Positions 52,157 to 61,025 of a stretch of 64,000 nt of DNA are shown here, piece after piece. The notes under the pieces are model-generated. The model did no database searches and was not told where the DNA came from. It was given only the letters and a program-made list of their open reading frames with translations. Every line of letters begins with the position of its first letter. Position 1 is the first letter of the stretch. The translations under genes were made by a program, and so were the position numbers. This DNA is from M1-B18 sp048264125 (GTDB lineage Bacteria; Bacillota; Clostridia; Peptostreptococcales; Natronincolaceae): the NCBI GenBank assembly GCA_048264125.1, contig JBLXDM010000007.1, forward strand, positions 234,985 to 298,984, given 5' to 3'.

Positions 52157-53770
52157 ATGACAATAATATGCAATCCAATATTGACGGGCTTTAATCCGGA
52201 TCCAAGCATTTGTCGTGTTGGTGAGGATTACTATATAGCAGTATCTACCTTTGAATGGTTTCCAGGAGTGGGTATCTACCATTCTAAGGATTTGAAAAAC
52301 TGGCGGCTGATTACAAGGCCCTTAAAGAGAATCAGTCAGCTGAATATGATGGGAAATCCGGATTCCGGCGGGATTTGGGCACCTCAGCTGTCCTATAGCG
52401 ATGATAGGTTTTGGTTGATATATACCGATGTCAAGGTGGTGGAGGGTCAGTGGAAGGATTGCCATAACTACCTGGTCACCTGCAGCAGCATTGATGGTGA
52501 TTGGTCTAATCCTATTTATTTAAACGGCTCTGGCTTCGACCCCTCCTTATTCCATGATACCGATGGCAGAAAATACTTGGTCAATATGGTCTGGGATCAT
52601 CGGATGGGAAATCATAATTTCTATGGGATTCGACTGCAGGAATATAGTGTCGTGGAAGAAAAGCTGGTGGGAAAAAAGGATATCCTTTTTAAGGGAACCG
52701 AACTCAAGCTAACTGAAGCACCGCATTTATATAAAATAGGTGATTATTACTATCTACTGACGGCGGAGGGTGGCACCAGATACGATCATGCAGCCACAAT
52801 CGCACGATCAAAGGACCTTTGGGGACCATATGAGGTTCATCCAGAAAATCCATTGCTGACCTCATGGCCCTATCCTCGTAATCCCCTGCAGAAGTCCGGT
52901 CATGCCTCCATTGTAAAGACCCATACGGAGGAGTGGTTTCTGGTACACTTGACAGGTCGCCCCCTGCCTAAGGATAATCAGCCCCTGCTGGATCATAGAG
53001 GCTATTGCCCCCTTGGCAGAGAAACGGCGATTCAAAGGCTGGAATGGCGAGATGGCTGGCCCTATGTAGCTGGAGGTAATCAGCCTTCACTAGCTATTGA
53101 AGGACCTAATATCCCCGAAGTAAAGTGGGAAAGGGACTATGAAGAAAATGATGATTTTGATAATGAGGTATTAAATCATCATTTTCAGACATTACGGATT
53201 CCATTAGGAGAAAATATTGTATCGCTTAAGGATAATACGGGACATTTGCGGCTATATGGCAGAGAGTCACTGACATCGAAATTTACGCAGGCCTTTGTGG
53301 CAAGACGATGGCAGCATTTCAATTTTACAGCCGAGACAAAGGTTGCATTTAAACCTAGCTCCTTTCAGCAATCAGCAGGCTTGGTAAACTACTATAACAC
53401 ACAGAATTGGACTTCGCTGCAGATATCATGGAATGAAGAACGTGGAAGGATATTAGAGATATATACCTGTGATAATTTTGTATTTCAACAGCCCCTAAGG
53501 GGTAAGGAAATATCTATCCCGGAGGAGGTGGAATATGTCTATCTGAGGGTGGAGGTTAAAACCACTGTTTATCAGTATGCATACTCCTTTGATGGTGAAT
53601 ATTGGGTTAACATTCCTCTGGAGTTTTACGCCTATAAGCTCTCAGACGACTATATTCAGGGCGGAGGCTTCTTTACAGGGGCCTTTGTAGGGATGCAGTG
53701 TCAGGATACCTCCGGTGAAGGGCTGCATGCAGATTTCGATTATTTTATATATAGAGAGACTGTCTTCTAG
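52157..53770 (+). CDS. Glycoside hydrolase family 43 beta-xylosidase
   Basis: A 537-residue enzyme of the XynB/SXA type. The catalytic base is D15 (NPDPS), the pKa modulator D128 (GFDPSLF) and the acid E187 (LTEAPHLYK), all in place within a five-bladed propeller (~1-310). Residues ~330-537 are the typical C-terminal beta-sandwich. There is no signal peptide, so it would cleave imported xylo-oligosaccharides in the cytosol; arabinofuranosidase side activity is common. ATG 52157 has GGGGG six bases upstream; ATG 52151 abuts that site. Confidence 0.9.
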   Translation: MTIICNPILTGFNPDPSICRVGEDYYIAVSTFEWFPGVGIYHSKDLKNWRLITRPLKRISQLNMMGNPDSGGIWAPQLSYSDDRFWLIYTDVKVVEGQWKDCHNYLVTCSSIDGDWSNPIYLNGSGFDPSLFHDTDGRKYLVNMVWDHRMGNHNFYGIRLQEYSVVEEKLVGKKDILFKGTELKLTEAPHLYKIGDYYYLLTAEGGTRYDHAATIARSKDLWGPYEVHPENPLLTSWPYPRNPLQKSGHASIVKTHTEEWFLVHLTGRPLPKDNQPLLDHRGYCPLGRETAIQRLEWRDGWPYVAGGNQPSLAIEGPNIPEVKWERDYEENDDFDNEVLNHHFQTLRIPLGENIVSLKDNTGHLRLYGRESLTSKFTQAFVARRWQHFNFTAETKVAFKPSSFQQSAGLVNYYNTQNWTSLQISWNEERGRILEIYTCDNFVFQQPLRGKEISIPEEVEYVYLRVEVKTTVYQYAYSFDGEYWVNIPLEFYAYKLSDDYIQGGGFFTGAFVGMQCQDTSGEGLHADFDYFIYRETVF

Positions 53771-53814
53771 TCATATCTTCTTTTTAATAAAAGATAGGCA
53801 TAAGTAAAGAGGGA

Positions 53815-53978
53815 TGCTTTGAAGAAACTTTATATCAAAGCCAAAGGTTTCCTGTTTAGTGTCCCGGGGCTTATTCGTCTAATTTAAAAGGCAATTAGAC
53901 TTATACAATGAACGATTAACTTTTAACTTTATATATACTAAAATATTTGAACTTCTACGGTAATATGGAATTTACTTA
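53815..53978 (+). mobile_element. MITE-like element, copy E (decayed)
   Basis: A degenerate copy in the same orientation as D. It keeps GGTTTCCTGTTTAGTGTCCC, TTAACTTTTAACTTTATATA and the right end TAATATGGAATTTACTTAA, but the left end is lost. It lies between the xylosidase and the YesL-like gene, so this gene cluster carries copies on both sides of the xylosidase. Confidence 0.55.
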
Positions 53979-54019
53979 ATTATAAGTGTATAAATACCTT
54001 GTGTTTGGAGGGTGGCAAA

Positions 54020-54634
54020 ATGGAGATTAATTGGGTCTATAGTAAGCCTTATCGTGCATGTGAGTGGATATGTCGAATGGTTTATTTGAATATTCTATGG
54101 CTTATGGCAACCCTGTTTGGATGTATCATATTTGGGCTATTGCCTGCAACAGTGGCAATGTTCTCGGTATTGAGAAAATGGCTGATGCAGGAGCCTAACA
54201 TTCCGATTTTATCAACCTTTGTCACCGCATATAAGAGGGAATTCATGAGGGCAAATGGCTTGGGGTTGATATTAGCTGCAGCAGGCCTTATAATTTACTT
54301 CAATTTCTCCATCATAGGTGCAATGGGAGAAGCCATATCCTTTGTTTTATTAGCAGGACTCATAAGCACCTCGATACTATATGCTGTTACTTTATTGCTT
54401 ATTTTTCCGATATATGCTCATTACGAGCTTAAGCTTACGGAATACATTAAAGCCGCCCTTGTGCTTGGCATACACAATCCGTTAACATTGATTACTTTGG
54501 TGCTGAGCCTTGTATTGCTTTACTATCTATTTTATCTGGTTCCGGGCCTGATTCCCTTCTTTAGCGGCAGCCTGACAGGATTATTATCTATGTGGTGTGG
54601 GTCCAGGACCTTTAAAGGGTTCAAAATTAATTAG
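54020..54634 (+). CDS. YesL-like (DUF624) membrane protein
   Basis: A 204-residue protein with five to six membrane segments and the DUF624 pattern LNILWLMATLFGCIIFGLLPATVAMFSVLRKW. YesL homologues sit in carbohydrate loci with YesM/YesN and sugar transporters, but their activity is unknown. ATG 54020 follows GGAGGGTGG. It closes the xylo-oligosaccharide locus. Confidence 0.8.
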   Translation: MEINWVYSKPYRACEWICRMVYLNILWLMATLFGCIIFGLLPATVAMFSVLRKWLMQEPNIPILSTFVTAYKREFMRANGLGLILAAAGLIIYFNFSIIGAMGEAISFVLLAGLISTSILYAVTLLLIFPIYAHYELKLTEYIKAALVLGIHNPLTLITLVLSLVLLYYLFYLVPGLIPFFSGSLTGLLSMWCGSRTFKGFKIN

Positions 54635-54659
54635 CCAAACTCCCCCTTTTTCTTAGATG

Positions 54660-54692
54660 GAAGGTGCAGTGCCTTAAGGTATCTGCACCTTC
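54660..54692 (+). terminator. Hairpin after the YesL-like gene
   Basis: GAAGGTGCAG (54660-54669) and CTGCACCTTC (54683-54692) form a perfect 10-bp stem extended by CCTTAAGG pairing. There is no T-run after it, so termination is uncertain. Confidence 0.45.
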
Positions 54693-54821
54693 ATGTGTCA
54701 CTGGACGCTTCAAGTCCGTCATCTTTTATATGATGAGCGTCAAACAGACGTATTGTTGAAAAATCGCTTTTAAAATGGTATCTTAAATATACCAAAATCA
54801 ATCGGATAAAAGGAGCTTGAT

Positions 54822-55445
54822 ATGGCAAATATCGAAAATCAGAGGGCATTTTTTCAATATGGCAGTAAGGAGTTGGGTTTATTAAGGGAGAGGGATAGCA
54901 GGTTGGCGGAGGCCATCGATAGGATTGGAATAATTCAACGGGAAATCATGCCGGAGCCTTATTCTGCTATTGTTTTCAGTATTATAAGCCAATTAATATC
55001 CAAAAGGGCAGCCAATACCGTATGGCGAAGATTAAATAATATTGTGGAGGCTGTTACTCCTGGTAATATAGCTGCATTAGAGCTAGAGGATATTATTCTA
55101 TGCGGAATGACGAGGCGCAAGGCTGAGACAATAAAAGCACTGGCAGAAGCTGAAATTTATGGGAATATAGATTTTTCAAAGCTACATTTATTGTCGGATG
55201 ATGAAATTATTAAGTCACTATCAGCCTTTAAGGGCATCGGTGTCTGGACGGCTGAAATGCTACTGATATTTACCCTCAACCGTATGGATATTGTCAGCTA
55301 CAATGATCTGGCAATACGTAAGGGCATAATGAAGCTGTACGGCTTAGAAAAGCTATCGAAAAAAGAATTCAATGAGTATAAAGCCAGATATTCTCCCTAT
55401 GGATCAGTTGCATCCTTGTACCTATGGGAAATATCCACCTGGTAA
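54822..55445 (+). CDS. DNA-3-methyladenine glycosylase II-like (HhH-GPD) protein
   Basis: A 207-residue base-excision glycosylase of the AlkA type without the N-terminal AlkA domain. SIISQLISKRAANTVWRRL, then the helix-hairpin-helix FKGIGVWTAEMLLIFTLN, and the catalytic aspartate in IVSYNDLAIRKG are present. It removes alkylated purines from DNA. No cysteine cluster is present, which sets it apart from Nth/MutY. AAAGGAG precedes the start; it is a single gene. Confidence 0.85.
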   Translation: MANIENQRAFFQYGSKELGLLRERDSRLAEAIDRIGIIQREIMPEPYSAIVFSIISQLISKRAANTVWRRLNNIVEAVTPGNIAALELEDIILCGMTRRKAETIKALAEAEIYGNIDFSKLHLLSDDEIIKSLSAFKGIGVWTAEMLLIFTLNRMDIVSYNDLAIRKGIMKLYGLEKLSKKEFNEYKARYSPYGSVASLYLWEISTW

Positions 55446-55455
55446 AGGTGTTTAA

Positions 55456-55507
55456 GGAAGGGATCTGATTTGATTCGACAAAAATCAAACTAGTCCCTTC
55501 CCTTTTG
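55456..55507 (+). terminator. Palindrome with T-run, copy 1 of a hairpin repeat
   Basis: GGAAGGGA and TCCCTTCC arms with inner GATTTGATT/AATCAAA pairing around CGACAA, followed by TTTTGATTTTT. It is related in loop and arm order to the hairpin at 56221 and ends the glycosylase transcript. Confidence 0.65.
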
Positions 55508-55592
55508 ATTTTTACATTGCGCTGGCGTCCCTTGGGTACATCTTTAAGCGGGTATTAATGGGACTTGTTTGAAAAACGAGTTAATTTTGTTA

Positions 55593-55760
55593 TTAAAGTA
55601 CATTGTATAGTGTTATGCCAATACACAACACAAGAATAATCATTAAAACAATGAGAGCATTCTTGACAATAATATTGTTTTTTGCTGCATTGTCTATGTT
55701 ACTGGAAAAGATAGCAACAATAATGCCTGCGCAGACTAGGATTAAACCAAGGTTTTTCAT
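55593..55760 (-). CDS. Small two-helix membrane protein
   Basis: A 55-residue open frame starting MKNLGLILVCAGIIVAIF and ending IILVLCIGITLYNVL, with two hydrophobic segments separated by a polar loop (SSNIDNAAKNNIIVKN). GGGGG lies eleven bases upstream of the ATG. The composition is what a small inner-membrane protein would show, and codon use is plain. The opposite-strand frames have no ribosome binding site. The family is unknown; it may be cotranscribed with the zinc-ribbon gene upstream. Confidence 0.5.
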   Translation of the reverse strand: MKNLGLILVCAGIIVAIFSSNIDNAAKNNIIVKNALIVLMIILVLCIGITLYNVL

Positions 55761-55895
55761 TGAAGTAACAGCCCCCTTTGTTTAAAAATTTCACTTTAGC
55801 AGTAAAAAAAGAAGCTTGGTTTTTTATATCTTGCGAGTGCAGTATCCTGCAATTCGCAATTTCATTTGCTGGACAATGCAAATTACTACCGCCAC

Positions 55896-56087
55896 CTATT
55901 TTCTAAATTTTTCAGGATATTGCACTTTCATTGCTATAATATAACCACATTCTGTACATACTGCAGCAATAATTGGAGAACTTGATAATATAGTTTTTCC
56001 TAATGGTACAAGGCGAACATCGCCTGTAAGCTTTCCATAACTAATTTTATATGATTGACATAAAGGGCAATGATCCTTTTTTTCCAT
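55896..56087 (-). CDS. Small zinc-ribbon protein
   Basis: A 63-residue protein with CPLC near the N-terminus and CTEC later, a four-cysteine zinc ribbon separated by a beta-rich linker (KLTGDVRLVPLGKTILSSSPIIAAV). The end IAMKVQYPEKFRK resembles small nucleic-acid-binding zinc-ribbon proteins of Clostridia. GAGGTG lies five bases upstream of the ATG. Function is unknown. Confidence 0.65.
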   Translation of the reverse strand: MEKKDHCPLCQSYKISYGKLTGDVRLVPLGKTILSSSPIIAAVCTECGYIIAMKVQYPEKFRK

Positions 56088-56220
56088 ATCTACACCTCAT
56101 ATTAAATAATTTATTATCGGAATTTCGAAACCGCCATAAAATTTGTGATTCCAAGGGTTATGTACAATACATAGATATTTTATCACGTTTTTGAATATGG
56201 AGCTATTAATATGCTAGAAA

Positions 56221-56272
56221 GGACGGTCCTGATATGCATTCGACAAAATGCAAATCAGGACCGTCCCTTTTT
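56221..56272 (+). terminator. Perfect palindrome with T-run, copy 2 of a hairpin repeat
   Basis: GGACGGTCCTGA (56221-56232) and TCAGGACCGTCC (56255-56266) pair perfectly, with an inner TGCATT/AATGCA stem around CGACAA, followed by TTTTT. It can terminate transcription ahead of sbcD from the left. Confidence 0.7.
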
Positions 56273-56397
56273 GATTCCTGTAAAATTCTGACTTATGAAA
56301 CCCATGGAATTTTAGTTATAATGAAGGAAAGTTAGGTAGAATTTCGAATTATAGTATATAGATTAGGTCTAGATAGGCCGGCAGGGGGGCACTGAAA

Positions 56398-57600
56398 ATG
56401 AAAATATTGCACACAGGTGATTGGCATATAGGGAAGATAATAAATGAATTCAGCATGCTGGAGGATCAGGAATATGCTTTAGAGCAAATGATAGAGCTGG
56501 CTAAAGAAGAAAAACCAAATGCCATAGTTATTGCAGGAGATATATATGATAGAAGTATTCCTCCGGTGGAGGCAGTGGAGCTGCTGGACAGAGTGTTCAA
56601 CACGATATTATTAGAATTGCAGATTCCTATCCTGGCAATAGCAGGAAATCATGATAGTGCTGAGAGACTATCCTTTGCCAGCAGTATATTAAATAAAAAT
56701 GGACTATATATAGCCGGAAAGTTTGATAAAGAGGTAAGAAAAGTTACGATAGAAGGTGAGCAGGGTCCAGTTAATTTCTATTTATTGCCCTATGCAGACC
56801 CTAAGGAGATTCGTCATATATTGGAGGATCTTGAGATTTCCTCCCACGATTCAGCAATGAAAAAGGTAGTACATAGAATTAAAGGGGAAGTGAAGGAAGG
56901 CAGCATAAATGTTCTGGTGGCCCACGGATATATCACTAATTTTCTGGAGGAGAACAGTGAAGCTGAGGGGCAGGCTGTTAGTAAGGCTGAGGAGGTAATA
57001 ACCTCAGATTCCGAAAGACCCTTAAGCATAGGGGGTACGGATATAATAAACGGCAAGCATTTTGATTGCTTTCATTATACTGCTTTGGGGCATTTGCATG
57101 GACCACAGAAAATCGGCAGCGACAGGATAAGGTACTCCGGCTCATTGCTGAAGTATTCATTTTCGGAGGTTAATCATAAAAAGGGCTTCACTATAGTTCA
57201 TATCAATGATAAGGGTGAAGTATCAATAGAGCATAGGGAGCTTAAGTCAAAAAGGGACATGCGGATTATTAAAGGACCCTTAAATGAGCTTGTAAATCCT
57301 GCTATTTATGATGGTACAAGCCTCGAGGACTATATCCATGCCATTTTAACCGATGAGGAGGAGCTGGTGGACCCTATTTCTAAGCTCAGGGCAGTATATC
57401 CCAATATTATGAGCCTCAGCAGAGAAACGACGGCAGCCAGAGAGGATAGCAGAACCTCAGCATCAGCCGGATATAAGACCAAAACGAAGCTGGAGCTCTT
57501 TGATGAATTTTATAAGGTAATCACCGGCAGAGATCTAGACGATAAAAGACACGCTGTTATTTCTGAGGTTATTGAAGCTGTGGAAAGGGAGGGGAAGTAG
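56398..57600 (+). CDS. sbcD: Exonuclease subunit SbcD (Mre11-like)
   Basis: A 400-residue calcineurin-type nuclease. Metal-binding motifs are HTGDWHIG (D8, H10), AGDIYDR (D48), AGNHDSAER (N84-H85), VAHGY and LGHLHGP. It forms the nuclease of the SbcCD complex, which cleaves hairpins and protein-blocked DNA ends. The stop is immediately followed by the sbcC start, so the two are coupled. CAGGGGGG precedes the ATG. Confidence 0.92.
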   Translation: MKILHTGDWHIGKIINEFSMLEDQEYALEQMIELAKEEKPNAIVIAGDIYDRSIPPVEAVELLDRVFNTILLELQIPILAIAGNHDSAERLSFASSILNKNGLYIAGKFDKEVRKVTIEGEQGPVNFYLLPYADPKEIRHILEDLEISSHDSAMKKVVHRIKGEVKEGSINVLVAHGYITNFLEENSEAEGQAVSKAEEVITSDSERPLSIGGTDIINGKHFDCFHYTALGHLHGPQKIGSDRIRYSGSLLKYSFSEVNHKKGFTIVHINDKGEVSIEHRELKSKRDMRIIKGPLNELVNPAIYDGTSLEDYIHAILTDEEELVDPISKLRAVYPNIMSLSRETTAAREDSRTSASAGYKTKTKLELFDEFYKVITGRDLDDKRHAVISEVIEAVEREGK

Positions 57601-60600
57601 ATGCGACCATTAAAGCTGACCATTAGTGCCTTTGGCCCCTATGCAGGTATTCAGCTTGTGGATTTTACAGAGCTGAGGGACAAGAACATTTTCCTGATAA
57701 CCGGACCAACGGGAGCGGGGAAGACCACAATCTTTGACGCCATAAGCTATGCCCTTTACGGTGAAGCCTCCGGCAGCAGCAGAAGTAAAGACAGCCTAAG
57801 AAGCGACTTCGCCACTGAGGATGTATTAACCTATGTGGAGCTGGATTTTGAGCTGAGGGGTAAGCCCTACAGGGTTAAGCGGATACCTCAACAAGAAAGA
57901 AAAAAGCTAAGGGGAGAGGGAACCTCCCTAAAGAACACTGAGGCGGAGCTTATACTTCCCAATGGTGAGATTATCACCCGTGTTACGGCTGTGGATGAAA
58001 AAATCGTCGATATATTAGGCATCAATAAAAATCAATTCCGACAGATTGTTATGCTGCCTCAGGGGGAATTCAGAAGGCTGATAGAGGCCGATAGCCAGGA
58101 GCGGGAGGCAATCTTTAGAAGGATTTTCGGCACTGAGGCCTTTGAAGCACTTCAAAAAAGGCTGGAGGAGGAAAGAAGGTCCATCTACAGAGGTATTAGT
58201 GAAGGGCTAACCAAAAGAGATACCCATGTTAAAAATATAGAGGCTGGGGATGCAGAGGATTTATTGGGGCTTATCAGCGCTAAAAACCTAAACATTGCTG
58301 AAATAATAGCTAAAGCAAAGGTATTGGTTGCTGGTGAAGAAGCACTTAGAAGGGCTGCAGAAACTGAGCTTAGCCGGCTTACAGCAGAGCTGGAGGCTAT
58401 ACATAAAAGTATCATTAAAGGTCAAGAAATAAATAAGAAAATAGTAAACAGGCAGGCCCTAGAAGGTGAGTATAAGCTACAGCTATCAAGGGAGGAGGAA
58501 TACAAAGAGAAACAGCAGCACCTACAGCTGCTGAGAAAGGCCCTCCCTATTATTGAGCTTGAAGGCACCTATCTTCAGCAGGTGGAAAAGAAGAAGCAGC
58601 TGCAGGAGGACCATAATGCTGCTATATTGAAGCTGGAGGAAGCAAAGACAGCCTTAGCCCTGGCTTCAGCCACCCTTAAGGAGCAGGAGACTAAGGAGCC
58701 CTTAAGAAGAAAGCTATCGGAGGAGCTGGCTGTCCAACGAGGCTATGAAATTAAGGTTAGAGAGTATGAGGTTAAAAAACAAGGCCTAGTCAGCCTCACG
58801 AAGGAGCTAAAGGCTAAGGAGGAGGCATTGAAGCAGCTGAGGGAGAGGCTCCAGCAGGAGAAGGTTCGTCAGGAGGGCTTCCATCAGAGTCTTAAGGATA
58901 TCCAAGCAGCAGAGCTCCGTCAGCAGAGGATTCTTCAGCAGAAGGAGGAAAAGGGCAGGAGCATTCAGGAAGTCAGGGATTTATATAAGTACACTCAGCA
59001 GGCAATAAGCAAGCTAACCATATACAATAAAGAAAGCAAGCTCTTTGAGGAGCTGGATGAAAAATATAAAAAGGTAAAGGCAGGATATGAGGAGAAGGAG
59101 GAGCTCTTTAAAAGGGGGCAGGCAGGACTATTGGCAGGAAGCCTGGAAGGGGGGCAGCCCTGTCCGGTTTGTGGCTCAACCCATCATCCCAATAAGGCTA
59201 AAGCTATCGATGGTATACCTACAGAGGTTGAATTAAAGGAGCTTAAGCTTCAATTTGATGAAATAGCAGCCCTAAGGGAGGCTAAGCTATCACAGCTATC
59301 CAGCTTGAATGCAGATTTCAAATCCAATAAAGAGGAGCTAATGGCTCGAAAAAGCAAATTACTGCCTATTTTGGGGGCAGAGGCCAATACTCTAGAGGAA
59401 AATGATCTGCTGCAATGCCTTACTATCAAAGGACAGGCCTTCAATATTGAATTAAAGCAAATTGAAGAGGAGCTTAAGGCTCATGAGGCTTCAATAAAAG
59501 AGAAGACAAAAATTGAAGCCAGCTTAAAGCAAAATGAGGATAGCATAGGGAAAAATGAAGCACTGGCACTGGAAATGGACAAGGATTACACAAATAGCTA
59601 TGGTGTAGTAAAGGCTGAAGAGGAGCTTTTGCTTAGCATTGAAAAGGAGATCCCAAAGGAGATAAGGTCGATAAGCAGTCTGGAGGCTCGACTAAAGGAG
59701 CTGGAGAAGAGCTCAAAAGGTTTGGAGGAGGCCCTTAAGCAGGCACAGGAGCAGCACAATAGCTGCAGCAGCAGGCTTTCCTCATATCAATCCACCGTAG
59801 TGCTTTTGGGAAAAAGCCTAGTGGCATCAGAAAAGGAGCTGGCGGAGCTGAAATCCAAGCTAAGCAGCCGTATAGAGGCAGCAGGCTTCAAGGGCTATGA
59901 GGAATTTAACGCCATAAAGGCCGATGAAGCTGAAACAAGGCTGTTGGAGGAAGCTATTAATGAATATTACCAGGCATTAAAATCCCTTAAGGACAGATTG
60001 GAGCTGGCAAAAAAAGAGACAAAAGAGCTTCAGGAGGTTGAAATTGAGGGACTAGAGACAGAGGCTTCAAGAATAAAGGAGAAAAAGGCACAGATTGAGT
60101 CGAAGGAAAAGGAGCATTTTTCTAGGATAAATAATAACAAAAAGGCCTTAAATGAAATTGAGCGCATAAATAAGGAGATTGCTAGGGAGGAGGAAAGGTA
60201 CGGCATAGCCGCTGACCTCTCCAAAATCGCCAATGGCGATAATGCCGAAAGGATTACCTTTGAAAGATATGTGCTGGCTGCATATTTTGATGAAATCATA
60301 GCTGCTGCCAACCTTCGTCTTGTAAAGATGGCAGGAGGTAGGTATCTACTGAAGAGAAAGGAAGAAAAGGGCAAGGGCAGAGGACAGGAGGGTCTGGAAC
60401 TGGAGGTATTTGATCATTATACCGGGAAGGCTCGACATGTAAAAACCCTTTCCGGTGGAGAAAGCTTCAAGGCTTCACTGGCACTGGCCTTAGGTCTGGC
60501 GGATGTCGTTCAATCCTATGCAGGGGGGATCAGTGTAGATACAATGTTTGTGGACGAGGGCTTCGGAACCCTGGACCCCGAATCCCTGGACAACGCCATT

Positions 60601-60738
60601 CAATGCCTTATGGACCTCCAAAAAAGCGGTAGGCTGGTAGGTGTCATATCCCATGTGCCGGAGCTAAAGGAGAGGCTGGATGTAAGGCTGGAGATAACCC
60701 CCGCCAAGGAGGGCAGTAGAGTCAGGTTTGTTGTCTAA
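57601..60738 (+). CDS. sbcC: Exonuclease subunit SbcC (Rad50-like ATPase)
   Basis: A 1045-residue SMC-like protein. Walker A is GPTGAGKTT (35-43), followed by FDAISYALYG. Two long coiled-coil arms (~180-500 and ~540-900) meet at a zinc hook C521-PV-C524. The C-terminal head has the signature LSGGESFKASLALALGLAD (~950) and Walker B MFVDEGFGTLD. It powers and positions SbcD. The length is typical of Bacillota SbcC. Confidence 0.93.
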   Translation: MRPLKLTISAFGPYAGIQLVDFTELRDKNIFLITGPTGAGKTTIFDAISYALYGEASGSSRSKDSLRSDFATEDVLTYVELDFELRGKPYRVKRIPQQERKKLRGEGTSLKNTEAELILPNGEIITRVTAVDEKIVDILGINKNQFRQIVMLPQGEFRRLIEADSQEREAIFRRIFGTEAFEALQKRLEEERRSIYRGISEGLTKRDTHVKNIEAGDAEDLLGLISAKNLNIAEIIAKAKVLVAGEEALRRAAETELSRLTAELEAIHKSIIKGQEINKKIVNRQALEGEYKLQLSREEEYKEKQQHLQLLRKALPIIELEGTYLQQVEKKKQLQEDHNAAILKLEEAKTALALASATLKEQETKEPLRRKLSEELAVQRGYEIKVREYEVKKQGLVSLTKELKAKEEALKQLRERLQQEKVRQEGFHQSLKDIQAAELRQQRILQQKEEKGRSIQEVRDLYKYTQQAISKLTIYNKESKLFEELDEKYKKVKAGYEEKEELFKRGQAGLLAGSLEGGQPCPVCGSTHHPNKAKAIDGIPTEVELKELKLQFDEIAALREAKLSQLSSLNADFKSNKEELMARKSKLLPILGAEANTLEENDLLQCLTIKGQAFNIELKQIEEELKAHEASIKEKTKIEASLKQNEDSIGKNEALALEMDKDYTNSYGVVKAEEELLLSIEKEIPKEIRSISSLEARLKELEKSSKGLEEALKQAQEQHNSCSSRLSSYQSTVVLLGKSLVASEKELAELKSKLSSRIEAAGFKGYEEFNAIKADEAETRLLEEAINEYYQALKSLKDRLELAKKETKELQEVEIEGLETEASRIKEKKAQIESKEKEHFSRINNNKKALNEIERINKEIAREEERYGIAADLSKIANGDNAERITFERYVLAAYFDEIIAAANLRLVKMAGGRYLLKRKEEKGKGRGQEGLELEVFDHYTGKARHVKTLSGGESFKASLALALGLADVVQSYAGGISVDTMFVDEGFGTLDPESLDNAIQCLMDLQKSGRLVGVISHVPELKERLDVRLEITPAKEGSRVRFVV

Positions 60739-60821
60739 TTCTAACTAAGATTTGTGATATTGTATGCCCATTAGCACCAATAAACAATATATGCTCAAAT
60801 AAGTTAACAAAATATTTTTTT

Positions 60822-60850
60822 TCGACAGATTTACCTAATGAGACTATATT
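60822..60850 (+). promoter_or_regulatory. Putative promoter of the exported-protein gene
   Basis: TCGACA (60822-60827) and TATATT (60845-60850) are separated by 17 bases. The leader to 61026 would be about 170 bases. Confidence 0.4.
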
Positions 60851-61025
60851 GATAATGTGACTCTACTGAACAATAAAAGTAACGATGTCGAAATAGGGAG
60901 AAATAATGCAATTGCAAAATAGACAGATATATAATATCCTTATGACAAGGGATTCCTATAAATAAAAATAAATATTGCAATATTTATATTGCTTTTCCAG
61001 TATGAATTTTAAAGGAGGATATAAT

